A model generated the notes under the pieces. The model did no database searches. It had not been told where the DNA came from and worked only from the letters and a program-made list of their open reading frames with translations. Below, in pieces: positions 1 to 7,046 of a stretch of 21,905 bases of DNA. How positions within the stretch are numbered: the stretch's first letter is position 1; each line of letters starts with the position of its first letter. The position numbers were made by a program, and so were the translations under genes. Source of the stretch: Clostridiales bacterium UBA5446 (GTDB lineage: Bacteria; Bacillota; Clostridia; Oscillospirales; Oscillospiraceae); contig DIRC01000054.1 in the NCBI GenBank assembly GCA_002427465.1, positions 21,668-43,572 on the forward strand. Reading direction: 5' to 3'.

Positions 1-374
1 CTGATTTCCGACGCGGCCATAACCGGCTCGATAATGCCCAAAGTCCGATAATCGGGAATCCCGAAGGGCACCAGGCGTACAACCGCGGCCAGGGAGCCCC
101 GCTGCCTGTAGCAGTTAACCCGCATGCGGGATACCTCGGGAATGGTGACGGCAAAGTCATCGTCCCCCGTTTCTTTCAGTTTTTCTATATCCCGCCCCGC
201 CAGAGCGTAGGCCTCCGTCACCAGACGGTCCGAATCCTTCGGCTTCACGCGCGCCGAATCGATCCTGATCATATTCCTGCCGACCTTATAGGTAAGCGGC
301 TGGCCGGCTATGATGAACAGGTCGGATGCCTTTTGTTCAAGGGCGAGCTTTACCGCCGCCAAAAATGATGTCAT
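1..374 (-). CDS. PilT-type twitching/secretion ATPase, N-terminal part (cut by window edge)
   Basis: The visible 124 residues match the N-terminal PAS-like domain of PilT retraction ATPases: an early KASDLFIIAG segment (PilT has a DLHL-x-AG motif here), then DDDFAVTIPEVSRMRVN and a QRGSLAAVVRLVP segment, then the GIPDYRTLGI linker that leads into the RecA-like ATPase domain. That domain, with Walker A and B, lies beyond position 1 and cannot be checked. In the family the hexameric cytoplasmic ATPase powers retraction of type IV pili. The ATG at 374 overlaps the TGA of the preceding gene in an ATGA arrangement (371-374), so translation is probably coupled. A GspE/PilB-type ATPase is less likely because the ATPase-proximal domain starts almost at the N-terminus, as in PilT. 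The family call is fairly secure; the role (retraction or secretion) is inferred. Confidence 0.85.
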   Translation of the reverse strand, partial: MTSFLAAVKLALEQKASDLFIIAGQPLTYKVGRNMIRIDSARVKPKDSDRLVTEAYALAGRDIEKLKETGDDDFAVTIPEVSRMRVNCYRQRGSLAAVVRLVPFGIPDYRTLGIIEPVMAASEI

Positions 375-832
375 TCGTCCACCTCCGGCTGTCCCTGCCA
401 GACGGGAAGCCCGTTGTCCGGGGCCCAATCCGCGTCTGTGGACACCATACGCCATTGTTCAATCTCAAACGTCCCGCCCAGCCGGAGAGTCACTTCCAGG
501 GACAGGATTTCGCTGATGGGCCTGCTATAGGAAACCAGCAGATTTTCCCCCCGGCGCGTAACCGACGCGCCCGAGTCGGCCGCGAGCTTTTCCATGTCGG
601 CGTCGCTGGCCGCATCCGACCACAACGCGCCGAAGTCATTGGCCAGTTGGGCGCATTCCGCATCGGCCGCCCAATAGGCTGAAACCGAGGCCGCGTACTT
701 TTCCGCCAGCTTTTTCTCCTGGGCGGCCGTAGAGACCGACAGCGCCGCAAAAATCGTCAGGGCGATGACCACGAACATGGTGACAACAGTGGAAAGTCCC
801 ACGTGGACGCCACCATATCTCCGCCTACCCAC
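371..832 (-). CDS. Small single-pass membrane protein of pilus/secretion operon
   Basis: A 153-residue protein with a short basic N-terminus (GRRRYGG), one hydrophobic helix at about residues 11-34 and an outer domain with SRPISEILSLEVTLRL-type beta strands. This is the overall layout of a minor pilin or pseudopilin, but the canonical prepilin peptidase motif (G, then Glu at +5) is absent. I do not recognise the family. The chosen start is a GTG at 832, which overlaps the previous stop (825-827) and keeps the basic residues before the helix; another GTG at 802 would remove them. Its stop overlaps the PilT start. The position between a GspF-like platform gene and a PilT gene suggests a minor component of the same pilus or secretion apparatus, but this is inferred from context. 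Confidence 0.7.
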   Translation of the reverse strand: MGRRRYGGVHVGLSTVVTMFVVIALTIFAALSVSTAAQEKKLAEKYAASVSAYWAADAECAQLANDFGALWSDAASDADMEKLAADSGASVTRRGENLLVSYSRPISEILSLEVTLRLGGTFEIEQWRMVSTDADWAPDNGLPVWQGQPEVDE

Positions 833-1232
833 CGTAGACCACCGCCTTCACATCCAGAAAAAATAGGGCCTTCCCGCCTCCGGCCACCGTAATCCGGGCA
901 CAGGCCGCGTCCGTTTGGGAAAGGGTGAGGGTATAGGCCGCCTCATCAGCGTCCGCCGCAGCCCAGCCGCCGTCAAAATAACGCGCGAACCCATTCCCGG
1001 CAGCCTCGGCGCCGATAAGGGCCGCCGCTTTTTCTACGTCCCCCTCTGCGTATCGGTATGCCTCCGCGGCCGACTGGGCCCAGGCCGCGGCACTGCTCAA
1101 CTCCCCGCTCTCCCGAGCCGTCCTGCGGGAGGCGGCAAAAACCGACAGGCATACTGCGGCGCACAGGGAAAACACCAGCAGCATGAGGGCCAGCTCCATA
1201 AGGATAGCCGGCAGCCCGGATCGTTTACCCAT
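825..1232 (-). CDS. Small single-pass membrane protein, minor-pilin-like or TadE-like
   Basis: A 135-residue protein. It starts MGKRSGLPAILMELALMLL: a basic stub, a glycine, then a hydrophobic helix (about residues 7-30) and an Ala-rich outer region ending in strands near ALFFLDVKAVVYG. The Glu lies seven residues after the glycine, not at +5 as in classical type IV prepilins. The helix with MELALMLL also recalls TadE-like pseudopilins, so both readings stay open. I start at the ATG at 1232, preceded by a GGCGGGG stretch and overlapping the upstream stop (1225-1227). An in-frame upstream start at 1265 would lie deep inside the previous gene and add residues before the basic stub. The function is inferred from operon position only. 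Confidence 0.7.
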   Translation of the reverse strand: MGKRSGLPAILMELALMLLVFSLCAAVCLSVFAASRRTARESGELSSAAAWAQSAAEAYRYAEGDVEKAAALIGAEAAGNGFARYFDGGWAAADADEAAYTLTLSQTDAACARITVAGGGKALFFLDVKAVVYGG

Positions 1233-1713
1233 AGGCCCCGCCTTTCCCGGAAACAAGGCCCACATACCCGGTCTCCGCCCCGGACTCGGTCACGCAGTCG
1301 ATCCTCAAAAACCCGCCGTCCATAAAAAAGTCCAGCTTTTCCGCGGCAATCACCCGCAGGCCGTCCGCGGGCAGAAGCGGCTCCGAGGCAGGGCAGAAAA
1401 GCTCCATAATATAGCCTTCCCAGCAATAGACATAGGTTTTGTATGCCTCGCCGTCGATGGTCTCGCTGATCACGACGGCCGGCACGTCCCCCAGCACGCC
1501 CAGGGACACGCACCCGGCGGCGTCGCTTTGATGGAGCTTTGCCGTGATGTATCCCAGCGCCGTGCGGGAAGTATACTGCGACGCCAGAACTGCCGAAACG
1601 TCCTTGTATATCCGCACGCCCCCCGCCAGAGTAAAAAACAGGCTGGACGCAAACGCGCACACAAGGAAAAGGCCGGCTATCACATCAAATCCAACGTTCC
1701 TTTTTTTCATCAT
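1225..1713 (-). CDS. Small membrane protein resembling clostridial DUF4860-type pilus-operon proteins
   Basis: A 162-residue protein: MMKKRNVGFDVIAG, a hydrophobic helix at about residues 8-33, then a mixed beta-rich outer domain with SRTALGYITAKLHQSD and several Val/Ile strands. The segment after the basic stub, Gly then FDVIA, looks like a prepilin cleavage region in which the usual Glu at +5 is replaced by Ala. The layout recalls the uncharacterised DUF4860 family found beside type II secretion-like genes in Clostridia. That recognition is from memory and would need a profile search. The ATG at 1713 overlaps the TGA of the preceding gene (1710-1713), which indicates translational coupling. 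Confidence 0.7.
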   Translation of the reverse strand: MMKKRNVGFDVIAGLFLVCAFASSLFFTLAGGVRIYKDVSAVLASQYTSRTALGYITAKLHQSDAAGCVSLGVLGDVPAVVISETIDGEAYKTYVYCWEGYIMELFCPASEPLLPADGLRVIAAEKLDFFMDGGFLRIDCVTESGAETGYVGLVSGKGGAYG

Positions 1714-2018
1714 CGCAGCCCGATTACCGTAACATCCGGCATGATATTCGAGGCGAACACCTCATAGAAAACGGCGTATTCGGTCTCGTCCACATAGACG
1801 CCGTAATTATCCGTCAGATACGCGAGCGTATCGGGATAGCGGCCTTCAATGGCATAGCAGCTCACCGCCGCCCTGCGGATACTGTCCGCCAGCACCCGCC
1901 TGGATTCCTCGGCCCGCGCCCCGTCGGCCAGCCGCAGGCCGAATATTCCCACAGCCAGGACGATAATCAGCAGAGCGCCGGAAACTGCGGCTCCCGGCAA
2001 AAAAGATCCTGATCTCAT
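1710..2018 (-). CDS. Short pseudopilin-like membrane protein
   Basis: A 102-residue protein with an N-terminal hydrophobic helix (about residues 8-31), an amphipathic helix ESRRVLADSIRRAAVSCYA, and a short IEGRYPDTLAYLTDNYGV segment of the kind seen after the long N-terminal helix in pseudopilins. No canonical prepilin cleavage motif is visible. The ATG at 2018 has a strong GGGGAGG Shine-Dalgarno seven to eight bases upstream. It lies 12 nt after the GspF-like gene and overlaps the next gene by 4 nt. It may be a (pseudo)pilin subunit of this apparatus, but that is inference from fold layout and context. Confidence 0.72.
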   Translation of the reverse strand: MRSGSFLPGAAVSGALLIIVLAVGIFGLRLADGARAEESRRVLADSIRRAAVSCYAIEGRYPDTLAYLTDNYGVYVDETEYAVFYEVFASNIMPDVTVIGLR

Positions 2019-2030
2019 GGCTGCCTCCCC

Positions 2031-3077
2031 TTAAAGCGCGGACATGATACCCACAAGGGGCAGCATGACCGAAAGAAGAAGCAGGCCGACCAGGACGGAC
2101 AGAACCATGACCGCGGCAGGCTCTATCCTGCCGGTCAGCTTATCCACGGCCTCCGCCATGTCCGCCTCTGAACGGCGGGCGATATCCCGCATGATGCTCT
2201 CCGTCGCCCCGGCGCGTTCCCCGATCAGAAGCATGCGGCAGTATACCGGGGCGAAAAGCCCGGTTTTTTCCGCGGCGGAAGCGAAGCTCTCCCCCTGTCG
2301 AACCAGGGCGAGGCTTCTTTTGACCTTGCCGTCCCGGTCGAAGCCCGAGACGAATTCATCGGACATCGCCAGAGCCTCGACAATGTCCGAAGCACCGGAA
2401 ACCGACAGGGAAAGAACCGAGGCCAGCCGAAAATCGGTGATTTTCCGCCCGGTTCCCGTTCCGGAAAACAGGGCCGCGGCACGGGCCGACGCCTTGGCCC
2501 TCAAAGGCGGAATTCCGCGGATCATCAGGACGGCGGCCGCCGCCGCGCACACCACGCCCGCTATCCACCACTTTGCCTTTGCCAGCCACAGCCCCGCGTT
2601 CAGGAAAACCACGGCGGCGGGCAGCATTGTGGCGCCGATCTGGGCAAACACCCGGTCAAACACCGGCAGGACTTCCGTCAAAAAAACAAAAAATACGCCA
2701 AGGACAATAAAAAAAAGAAGCAGCGGATAGCCGACCGCCGACCGAATGGTACGGCGAAGCCGTTCCTGCCGGTCATAATAGTCGGCAAGAGCCTTGAAAA
2801 CGTGCTCCAGGGCGCCGGTCTGCTCGGCAACGCCGATCATGCGCAGCATATACTCAGGAAATATCCCGGCCTCCCGCATGGCCGCGCCCAGCGCCGCACC
2901 CCCTTGGGTTTGCCTGCAAATAGACTCATATACCGGCTTCAGATCGTCCCCTTCCGCCTGCTCGGCCAGGATGGAAAAACCCTCGCTTATGAGCATACCG
3001 GATCTGAGCATCTCCGAAAGCTCGGTGCAGAGAATGGAAAGGCTCCCGTTATCCAACATTTTGTGTTTTATGGCCAC
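2031..3077 (-). CDS. Type II secretion/type IV pilus platform protein (GspF/PilC family)
   Basis: About 348 residues with the two-fold GspF architecture. The first cytoplasmic helical domain (about residues 12-125) carries LCTELSEMLRSG and MIGVAEQTGALEHVF, and is followed by a membrane helix (YPLLLFFIVLGVFFVFLTEV). After another hydrophobic stretch, a second copy (about 215-330) carries LASVLSLSVSGASDIVEAL and MLLIGERAGATESIM, ending in a C-terminal membrane helix. The repeated GE-x-AG/T-x-x motif is the family hallmark. It forms the inner-membrane platform that the assembly ATPase acts on. I take a GTG at 3077, preceded by GGAACGGGG and lying just after the upstream stop at 3100; an ATG at 3059 is the alternative. 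No GspE/PilB partner is visible in the window. Confidence 0.9.
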   Translation of the reverse strand: MAIKHKMLDNGSLSILCTELSEMLRSGMLISEGFSILAEQAEGDDLKPVYESICRQTQGGAALGAAMREAGIFPEYMLRMIGVAEQTGALEHVFKALADYYDRQERLRRTIRSAVGYPLLLFFIVLGVFFVFLTEVLPVFDRVFAQIGATMLPAAVVFLNAGLWLAKAKWWIAGVVCAAAAAVLMIRGIPPLRAKASARAAALFSGTGTGRKITDFRLASVLSLSVSGASDIVEALAMSDEFVSGFDRDGKVKRSLALVRQGESFASAAEKTGLFAPVYCRMLLIGERAGATESIMRDIARRSEADMAEAVDKLTGRIEPAAVMVLSVLVGLLLLSVMLPLVGIMSAL

Positions 3078-3099
3078 ACACCCCGTTCCAGTCCGCAGC

Positions 3100-4563
3100 T
3101 TAGTAGGCATACTTGGCCGAATAGTTGCTTGGATCGTTTATAAATTTCATGATGGCCTCACTGGAGTTGCCTGTGGACGCAAAGGTTGGGTCCATCAGCT
3201 TCCAGTTGGCCCCGTCGAAATAGATGACGGCCTCAATCCAGCCGGTCTCCTTGGTATATACGTTCAGCCAGGCATGATAAACGGTGCCGGCATAACCGAT
3301 CACCAGCTTTGAAGCCACGCCCTGGCTCCGGAGCATCGCCGTCATGGCGGAGGCATAATCGAAGCATATGCCCTTCTTGCTGTCCCAGAAAGCGTCGATA
3401 TCCGGCCGGTATCCGGACTGTACCGCCGCCGCCTTTTCGTAATCATAGGTGAAGTTGTTGATCACATAATAGTAGACCGCTTCCACCTTTTCAAGCTCCG
3501 TGGCGCAGCTTTTGCAGATGGTTCCGGCAGCCTTTATCGCTTTTGTGGACGAACTGTATTCCACATAATAATTTGCGCGCAGAAACGGCGACAGATCCGA
3601 CGACAGCTTCACGGAAAAGCTGGTGGCATGGAGCGTGGTATAGGTCGTGCCCGAAACGTTTTTATAGACCCCCACCTGATACGTTCCGTTTCCTTCGGAA
3701 AGAACGAAATCCTGAGATACGCCGGTCGCGTCGGTATAAAAATATTTATACTGATTCCCCTTGGGTGAGGTGACGATCACGCAGAGCTTCGCATTGCCGG
3801 GAACCTTTGCGCTGACCTTGACAATACCGCCGGCACTGCCGCCGTAGTCGATGGCGACGTTACCGTCCCTGCTCCGGCTGACATTCGGCGGGTCGGCCGC
3901 CGCGGCCGCTTTCTCCGCCGCGGCCAGATCCGACGCGGGCTTCCCCGTAGTCTGGGCATAGAGGGTGGTCTTCGTCCCCTTCGGGGACAGGCCCAGGGCG
4001 GTAAAGGAGATCACGGCGATATCCCCCCGCCGGAACGTTTTCGTGCTGTTTGTATAGGAGCCGTCGTTCAGGCCGATGGATTGTGAAAACGCGCAGGAGC
4101 TGGAATAAGAAAAATCCGCGTTCCCGTCCGACTCCTTGTCGCTGTAGCCCAGGGCGCGCAGGATCATGGTGATATACTGCTGTGCGGTTACCGTGCCGGT
4201 CCCCCCGAAGCTGGAGGCGGAAACGCCGTTCACCAGGCCGTTTTGATACGCATAGCCCACATACGGCTTTGCCCAGGCGTCATAATCTGAAAATGGCAGG
4301 CGCCATGAGCCGGAAGCCGCGTCCGCCTCGTGCCCCAGCACGCGCACCAGCATGGTGGCGGCCGTCTGCCGGTTGGCGGTACCCTGGAGGTCAAAATTAA
4401 CCGAACCGTCGGAATTCGTCCCCACGCCGTCCATAAGCCCCAGCTGATTCAGCGCATTTGCCGCAGCCTCCTGAGAAATAGCCCGGGCGGCGCCGGAAAA
4501 AGGCCCTGCGGCCAGGATGAGGACCATCATGATAAACCCTAAGATTGCAAACGTTTTTTTCAT
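3100..4563 (-). CDS. Secreted SLH-domain protein with C-terminal transglutaminase-like domain
   Basis: A 487-residue exported protein. Residues 1-28 are a signal peptide (MKKTF, hydrophobic core, ending ARA). Residues about 30-205 hold three SLH-like repeats (for example WAKPYVGYAYQNGLVNG) for binding secondary cell-wall polysaccharide; their TRAE-type motifs are degenerate. A middle beta-rich region (about 240-345) resembles a cell-surface Ig-like module. Residues about 365-470 form a transglutaminase-like cysteine-protease fold with a visible triad: C400 in GICFDYA, H430 in YHAWL and D458 in MDPTF. The ATG at 4563 follows GGGGGAAAAG; an upstream in-frame extension to 4749 runs inside the regulator gene and is unlikely. 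It lies 23 nt after the regulator and 22 nt before the GspF-like gene, so it is probably co-transcribed with the pilus-like genes. Substrate unknown: cross-linking or peptide cleavage at the wall are both possible. Confidence 0.9.
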   Translation of the reverse strand: MKKTFAILGFIMMVLILAAGPFSGAARAISQEAAANALNQLGLMDGVGTNSDGSVNFDLQGTANRQTAATMLVRVLGHEADAASGSWRLPFSDYDAWAKPYVGYAYQNGLVNGVSASSFGGTGTVTAQQYITMILRALGYSDKESDGNADFSYSSSCAFSQSIGLNDGSYTNSTKTFRRGDIAVISFTALGLSPKGTKTTLYAQTTGKPASDLAAAEKAAAAADPPNVSRSRDGNVAIDYGGSAGGIVKVSAKVPGNAKLCVIVTSPKGNQYKYFYTDATGVSQDFVLSEGNGTYQVGVYKNVSGTTYTTLHATSFSVKLSSDLSPFLRANYYVEYSSSTKAIKAAGTICKSCATELEKVEAVYYYVINNFTYDYEKAAAVQSGYRPDIDAFWDSKKGICFDYASAMTAMLRSQGVASKLVIGYAGTVYHAWLNVYTKETGWIEAVIYFDGANWKLMDPTFASTGNSSEAIMKFINDPSNYSAKYAY

Positions 4564-4586
4564 CTTTTCCCCCTGAAATCCGTACT

Positions 4587-5786
4587 TCAGAGTTTTGGCT
4601 CCATCGGCAGCGATGTATAGTGGAGCAGCGCTTTCATGTGGGGAAAGGCCTTTCGGAAATTGCTGCTGATCCGATGCATAACCTTCTCGCTGTCCTCCAG
4701 ATTCGCCGATGGCAGCATGATCAGATATTGGGAAACCGAAAACCGGCAATAAATATCGCTGCTGCGAAGTGAATAACTGACGACCTCGTTAAGGCGGCCC
4801 ATGGTCAAGGCCATTTGCTTCTGGCTGAGCTTGTAGCCGGCGGTGTCCATCACGGTCATCAGCGCAATCTGAACGACCCCGCCGGATCGTACCACCGCCC
4901 TTGCCTGAAGCCTGTAAATATCTTTAAAAAACTCATATTCGCAGAAGAAGGCATGGGTCTCCCCTTCGCTTTCCCGAAGCTCCTCACGAATAATGTTCAG
5001 ATTCATTTCCGTATTGTTGCTGACTTTGACGATGTCCTTATACAGCTTCGTCAGTTCGGGAGACGGGTTAATGCCGAATTTATCAAAATACAGCTCCGTA
5101 ACCTTCGTGTAATGATTGATTGCCTGCTGCTGCATTCCGTTTGCCAAAAGGGCCTGTATCATGGAAAGGTGCAGCTCCTCGTCAAATGGGTCTATGGAGA
5201 CGGCCTGCTGGCAGATCTCGATAATCGCGTCGAACTGCGCGTCGGCATTGAGAAGCCCGACGGCCTCGTGGACTGCGTTCAGGTACAGGTTATGGTAATA
5301 GGCGGAAATCGGCACGGCCCAGATCTCTGCGGCGGTCTTCGGCAGAAACCCACCCTTATACAGTGCAATGGACTCCAGCAGATGCGCCAGCTTTTCCTCT
5401 CCCCGGGCAGATGCGGCAAGGCGGCAGCTCTTTTCAAACTCCTCGGTATCCACAATGGTCTCGTATTCGTTGTTCCAGGCATAAGCGCCGCGCCGGCAAA
5501 TAATGATTTCCTTGCCCATTCCCCCGCTGACGTCGTCCAGGGCGGCGCGGGTCCTGTGCAGCAGTGTCTTGAGCGTATTTGCAGACTCGTCGGCATCGTC
5601 ATCCGGCCACAGAAGCTCGATAAGCTCATTCTGGGGGATTTCCCGATCCCGGAACGTGACGAGATATTCCAGCAATGTCAATACTTTTTTGGATCGGTTG
5701 TTTTTATCGGAAATCATGCTGACGCCCGTCCCATCGGAGATGGAAAACTCGCCAAGCATTTTTACTTTTATGACTTTTTTTTCCAT
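4587..5786 (-). CDS. SARP/BTAD-type transcriptional regulator with degenerate GGDEF-like C-terminus
   Basis: A 399-residue regulator. Residues about 5-105 form an OmpR/SARP-type winged helix (KKVLTLLEYLV, then LIELLWPDDDADESANTLKTLLHRTR). Residues about 110-255 form a BTAD tetratricopeptide-like domain (YKGGFLPK, then DPFDEELHLSMIQALLANG and PSPELTKLYKDI). The tail (about 275-395) has the pattern of a nucleotide-cyclase/GGDEF domain, with RFSVSQYLIMLP where active enzymes have R-x-GGDEF-x-x-LLP. The catalytic motif is therefore replaced by SVSQY (350-354), so it is probably a sensory or dimerisation module. The ATG at 5786 is supported by GGAGTGG five bases upstream; an in-frame GTG at 5795 lacks such support. 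It is the first gene after the promoter at 5846-5874 and probably controls the operon it leads, by analogy with SARP regulators. Confidence 0.88.
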   Translation of the reverse strand: MEKKVIKVKMLGEFSISDGTGVSMISDKNNRSKKVLTLLEYLVTFRDREIPQNELIELLWPDDDADESANTLKTLLHRTRAALDDVSGGMGKEIIICRRGAYAWNNEYETIVDTEEFEKSCRLAASARGEEKLAHLLESIALYKGGFLPKTAAEIWAVPISAYYHNLYLNAVHEAVGLLNADAQFDAIIEICQQAVSIDPFDEELHLSMIQALLANGMQQQAINHYTKVTELYFDKFGINPSPELTKLYKDIVKVSNNTEMNLNIIREELRESEGETHAFFCEYEFFKDIYRLQARAVVRSGGVVQIALMTVMDTAGYKLSQKQMALTMGRLNEVVSYSLRSSDIYCRFSVSQYLIMLPSANLEDSEKVMHRISSNFRKAFPHMKALLHYTSLPMEPKL

Positions 5787-5845
5787 AACAACCACTCCGA
5801 AAAAGGAAATTAATGGGCTGAATTTTTTGCTCCGTATTCAGGGTA

Positions 5846-5874
5846 ATTATATAGGGATGTCATTATAATTGCAA
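5846..5874 (-). promoter_or_regulatory. Sigma-A-type promoter of the regulator/pilus-like operon
   Basis: On the minus strand, TTGCAA (5874-5869) and TATAAT (5851-5846) are separated by exactly 17 bp. The predicted start of transcription lies about 52 nt upstream of the regulator's ATG at 5786. No terminator is seen between here and 1, so this promoter may serve the whole minus-strand block. Confidence 0.7.
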
Positions 5875-5918
5875 CTATTTTTGCTCTTATAGCCGTTGGC
5901 CGGCCCAAAAATATTGAC

Positions 5919-5947
5919 TTGCATCCGGGCGCGGGGCAATTTATAAT
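5919..5947 (+). promoter_or_regulatory. Putative promoter of the sortase gene, with -10 abutting the start codon
   Basis: A perfect TATAAT lies at 5942-5947. The hexamer 17 bp upstream is a weak TTGCAT (5919-5924); a better TTGACT (5914-5919) sits 22 bp away, which is too far for a normal promoter. The predicted transcription start falls at or next to the A of the ATG at 5954, so the mRNA may be leaderless. Confidence 0.5.
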
Positions 5948-5953
5948 GTCACT

Positions 5954-7000
5954 ATGAACAGTAAGCTTCGAAAAGGAGTTCTCATCCTTTGCTCGATCGT
6001 GCTAATATGCTGCATCGCCGGCTTGGCCTGCCACTACGTCCGTCAGCGACTTGAGGATCGGGTGGACGGCCAGGTCTCGGCGCTGTTGTCCGAGACCCCT
6101 CCGCTCGAACCTCAGCCGACCCCGTCACCCCTTCCGGAGCCTACGCCCTCCCCGATTCCGCAAGTTCTGGAAAAGTACGCCGCCCTCGCGGCGGAAAACC
6201 CCGATGCCATCGGCTGGCTCAAAATAGAGGGAACGGCGATTGACAACGTGGTCATGCACACGCCGGACGAGCCGGACAAATACCTGCATATTGATTTTTA
6301 CGGCAACTATTCCAACCGCGGAACCCTTTATCTGGACGAGGCCTGCGACATTTGGGAATCGGACAACCTGATCATATACGGCCACCACATGCAAAGCAGC
6401 GCCATGTTCGGCGATTTGGATTATTTCGCGTCCCAGGCCTATTGGGAAAACCATAAGTTCATCCAGTTTGACACCGTTTATGAGGAGCGAACTTATGAGG
6501 TTGTCGCCGCCTTCTATGCCCGGGTGCTCTATCAGAACGAGGAGGGCTTCCGTTATTACCGGTTCATTGACGCCGAAGATGAGTCCGCATTCAACGAATA
6601 TGTGGATTTTATCGCGGAAAACCAGTGCTACGACACCGGCGTCGGGATCGAATACGGCGACCGCCTGCTGACTCTGTCCACCTGCGCTTACCATGTGGAG
6701 AACGGGCGTTTCGCCGTGGTGGCCAGGCTGGTCACCGACGAGGACGACCCCCCGGCCGCGGACACCGCGGATGAGGCGGCCGCAGGCAGTTCCGGCGGCC
6801 TTGTTGCCATTGAGGACGGCCCTGCCCCCCTGGCCGCCGCGCCTGGCTCGGAACCGGCCGGCGCGGACGCTTCCGTCGCCGCATCGGCGGTATACAGCCG
6901 GCAGAGCTTCTCTACGGATATGATCTTTCTGGCCCTGGGCCTTTTGGCTTCCGGAACCGGCCTTCTGTCGCTCTCGGGCGCCGGACGCCGGAAAAAATAA
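5954..7000 (+). CDS. Class B sortase with C-terminal Ala-rich linker and second membrane helix
   Basis: A 348-residue membrane-anchored cysteine transpeptidase. It has an N-terminal membrane helix (about residues 8-28), a Pro-rich stalk (about 49-70, with repeated TPSP), then the sortase barrel (about 75-262). The catalytic residues are in order: H144 in IIYGHHM, C244 in TLSTCAY and R252 in ENGRFAVVARL. The spacing and the MFGDLDYF segment after the His are typical of class B enzymes. The C-terminus is unusual: an acidic, Ala/Gly-rich tail of about 60 residues and a second hydrophobic helix (322-342) ending GRRKK. No LPxTG-like or NPQTN-like substrate is visible in the window. There is no Shine-Dalgarno upstream of the ATG, and an in-frame TGA at 5915 excludes a longer protein from a distant start. 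The gene is bounded by its own promoter and a terminator at 7012, so it seems monocistronic. Confidence 0.92.
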   Translation: MNSKLRKGVLILCSIVLICCIAGLACHYVRQRLEDRVDGQVSALLSETPPLEPQPTPSPLPEPTPSPIPQVLEKYAALAAENPDAIGWLKIEGTAIDNVVMHTPDEPDKYLHIDFYGNYSNRGTLYLDEACDIWESDNLIIYGHHMQSSAMFGDLDYFASQAYWENHKFIQFDTVYEERTYEVVAAFYARVLYQNEEGFRYYRFIDAEDESAFNEYVDFIAENQCYDTGVGIEYGDRLLTLSTCAYHVENGRFAVVARLVTDEDDPPAADTADEAAAGSSGGLVAIEDGPAPLAAAPGSEPAGADASVAASAVYSRQSFSTDMIFLALGLLASGTGLLSLSGAGRRKK

Positions 7001-7011
7001 CAGTGTTTCGC

Positions 7012-7046
7012 AAAAAAACGGGCATCAAATTGATGCCCGTTTTTTT
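7012..7046. terminator. Bidirectional rho-independent terminator between sortase and folA
   Basis: A perfect 10-bp stem ACGGGCATCA (7018-7027) / TGATGCCCGT (7031-7040) with an AAT loop is flanked by a run of A on the left and of T on the right. It can therefore end both the rightward sortase transcript and the leftward thyA-folA transcript. Its right edge touches the folA stop codon (7045-7047). Confidence 0.93.

Noticed and set aside
4564..4749. N-terminal extension of the SLH-transglutaminase
   Set aside because: It overlaps the regulator's 3' end and would bury the signal peptide; the ATG at 4563 follows a good ribosome binding site.
4815..5813. A 332-codon open frame on the plus strand
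   Set aside because: It is antisense to the SARP-type regulator, whose domains are clear, and it has no recognisable motif.
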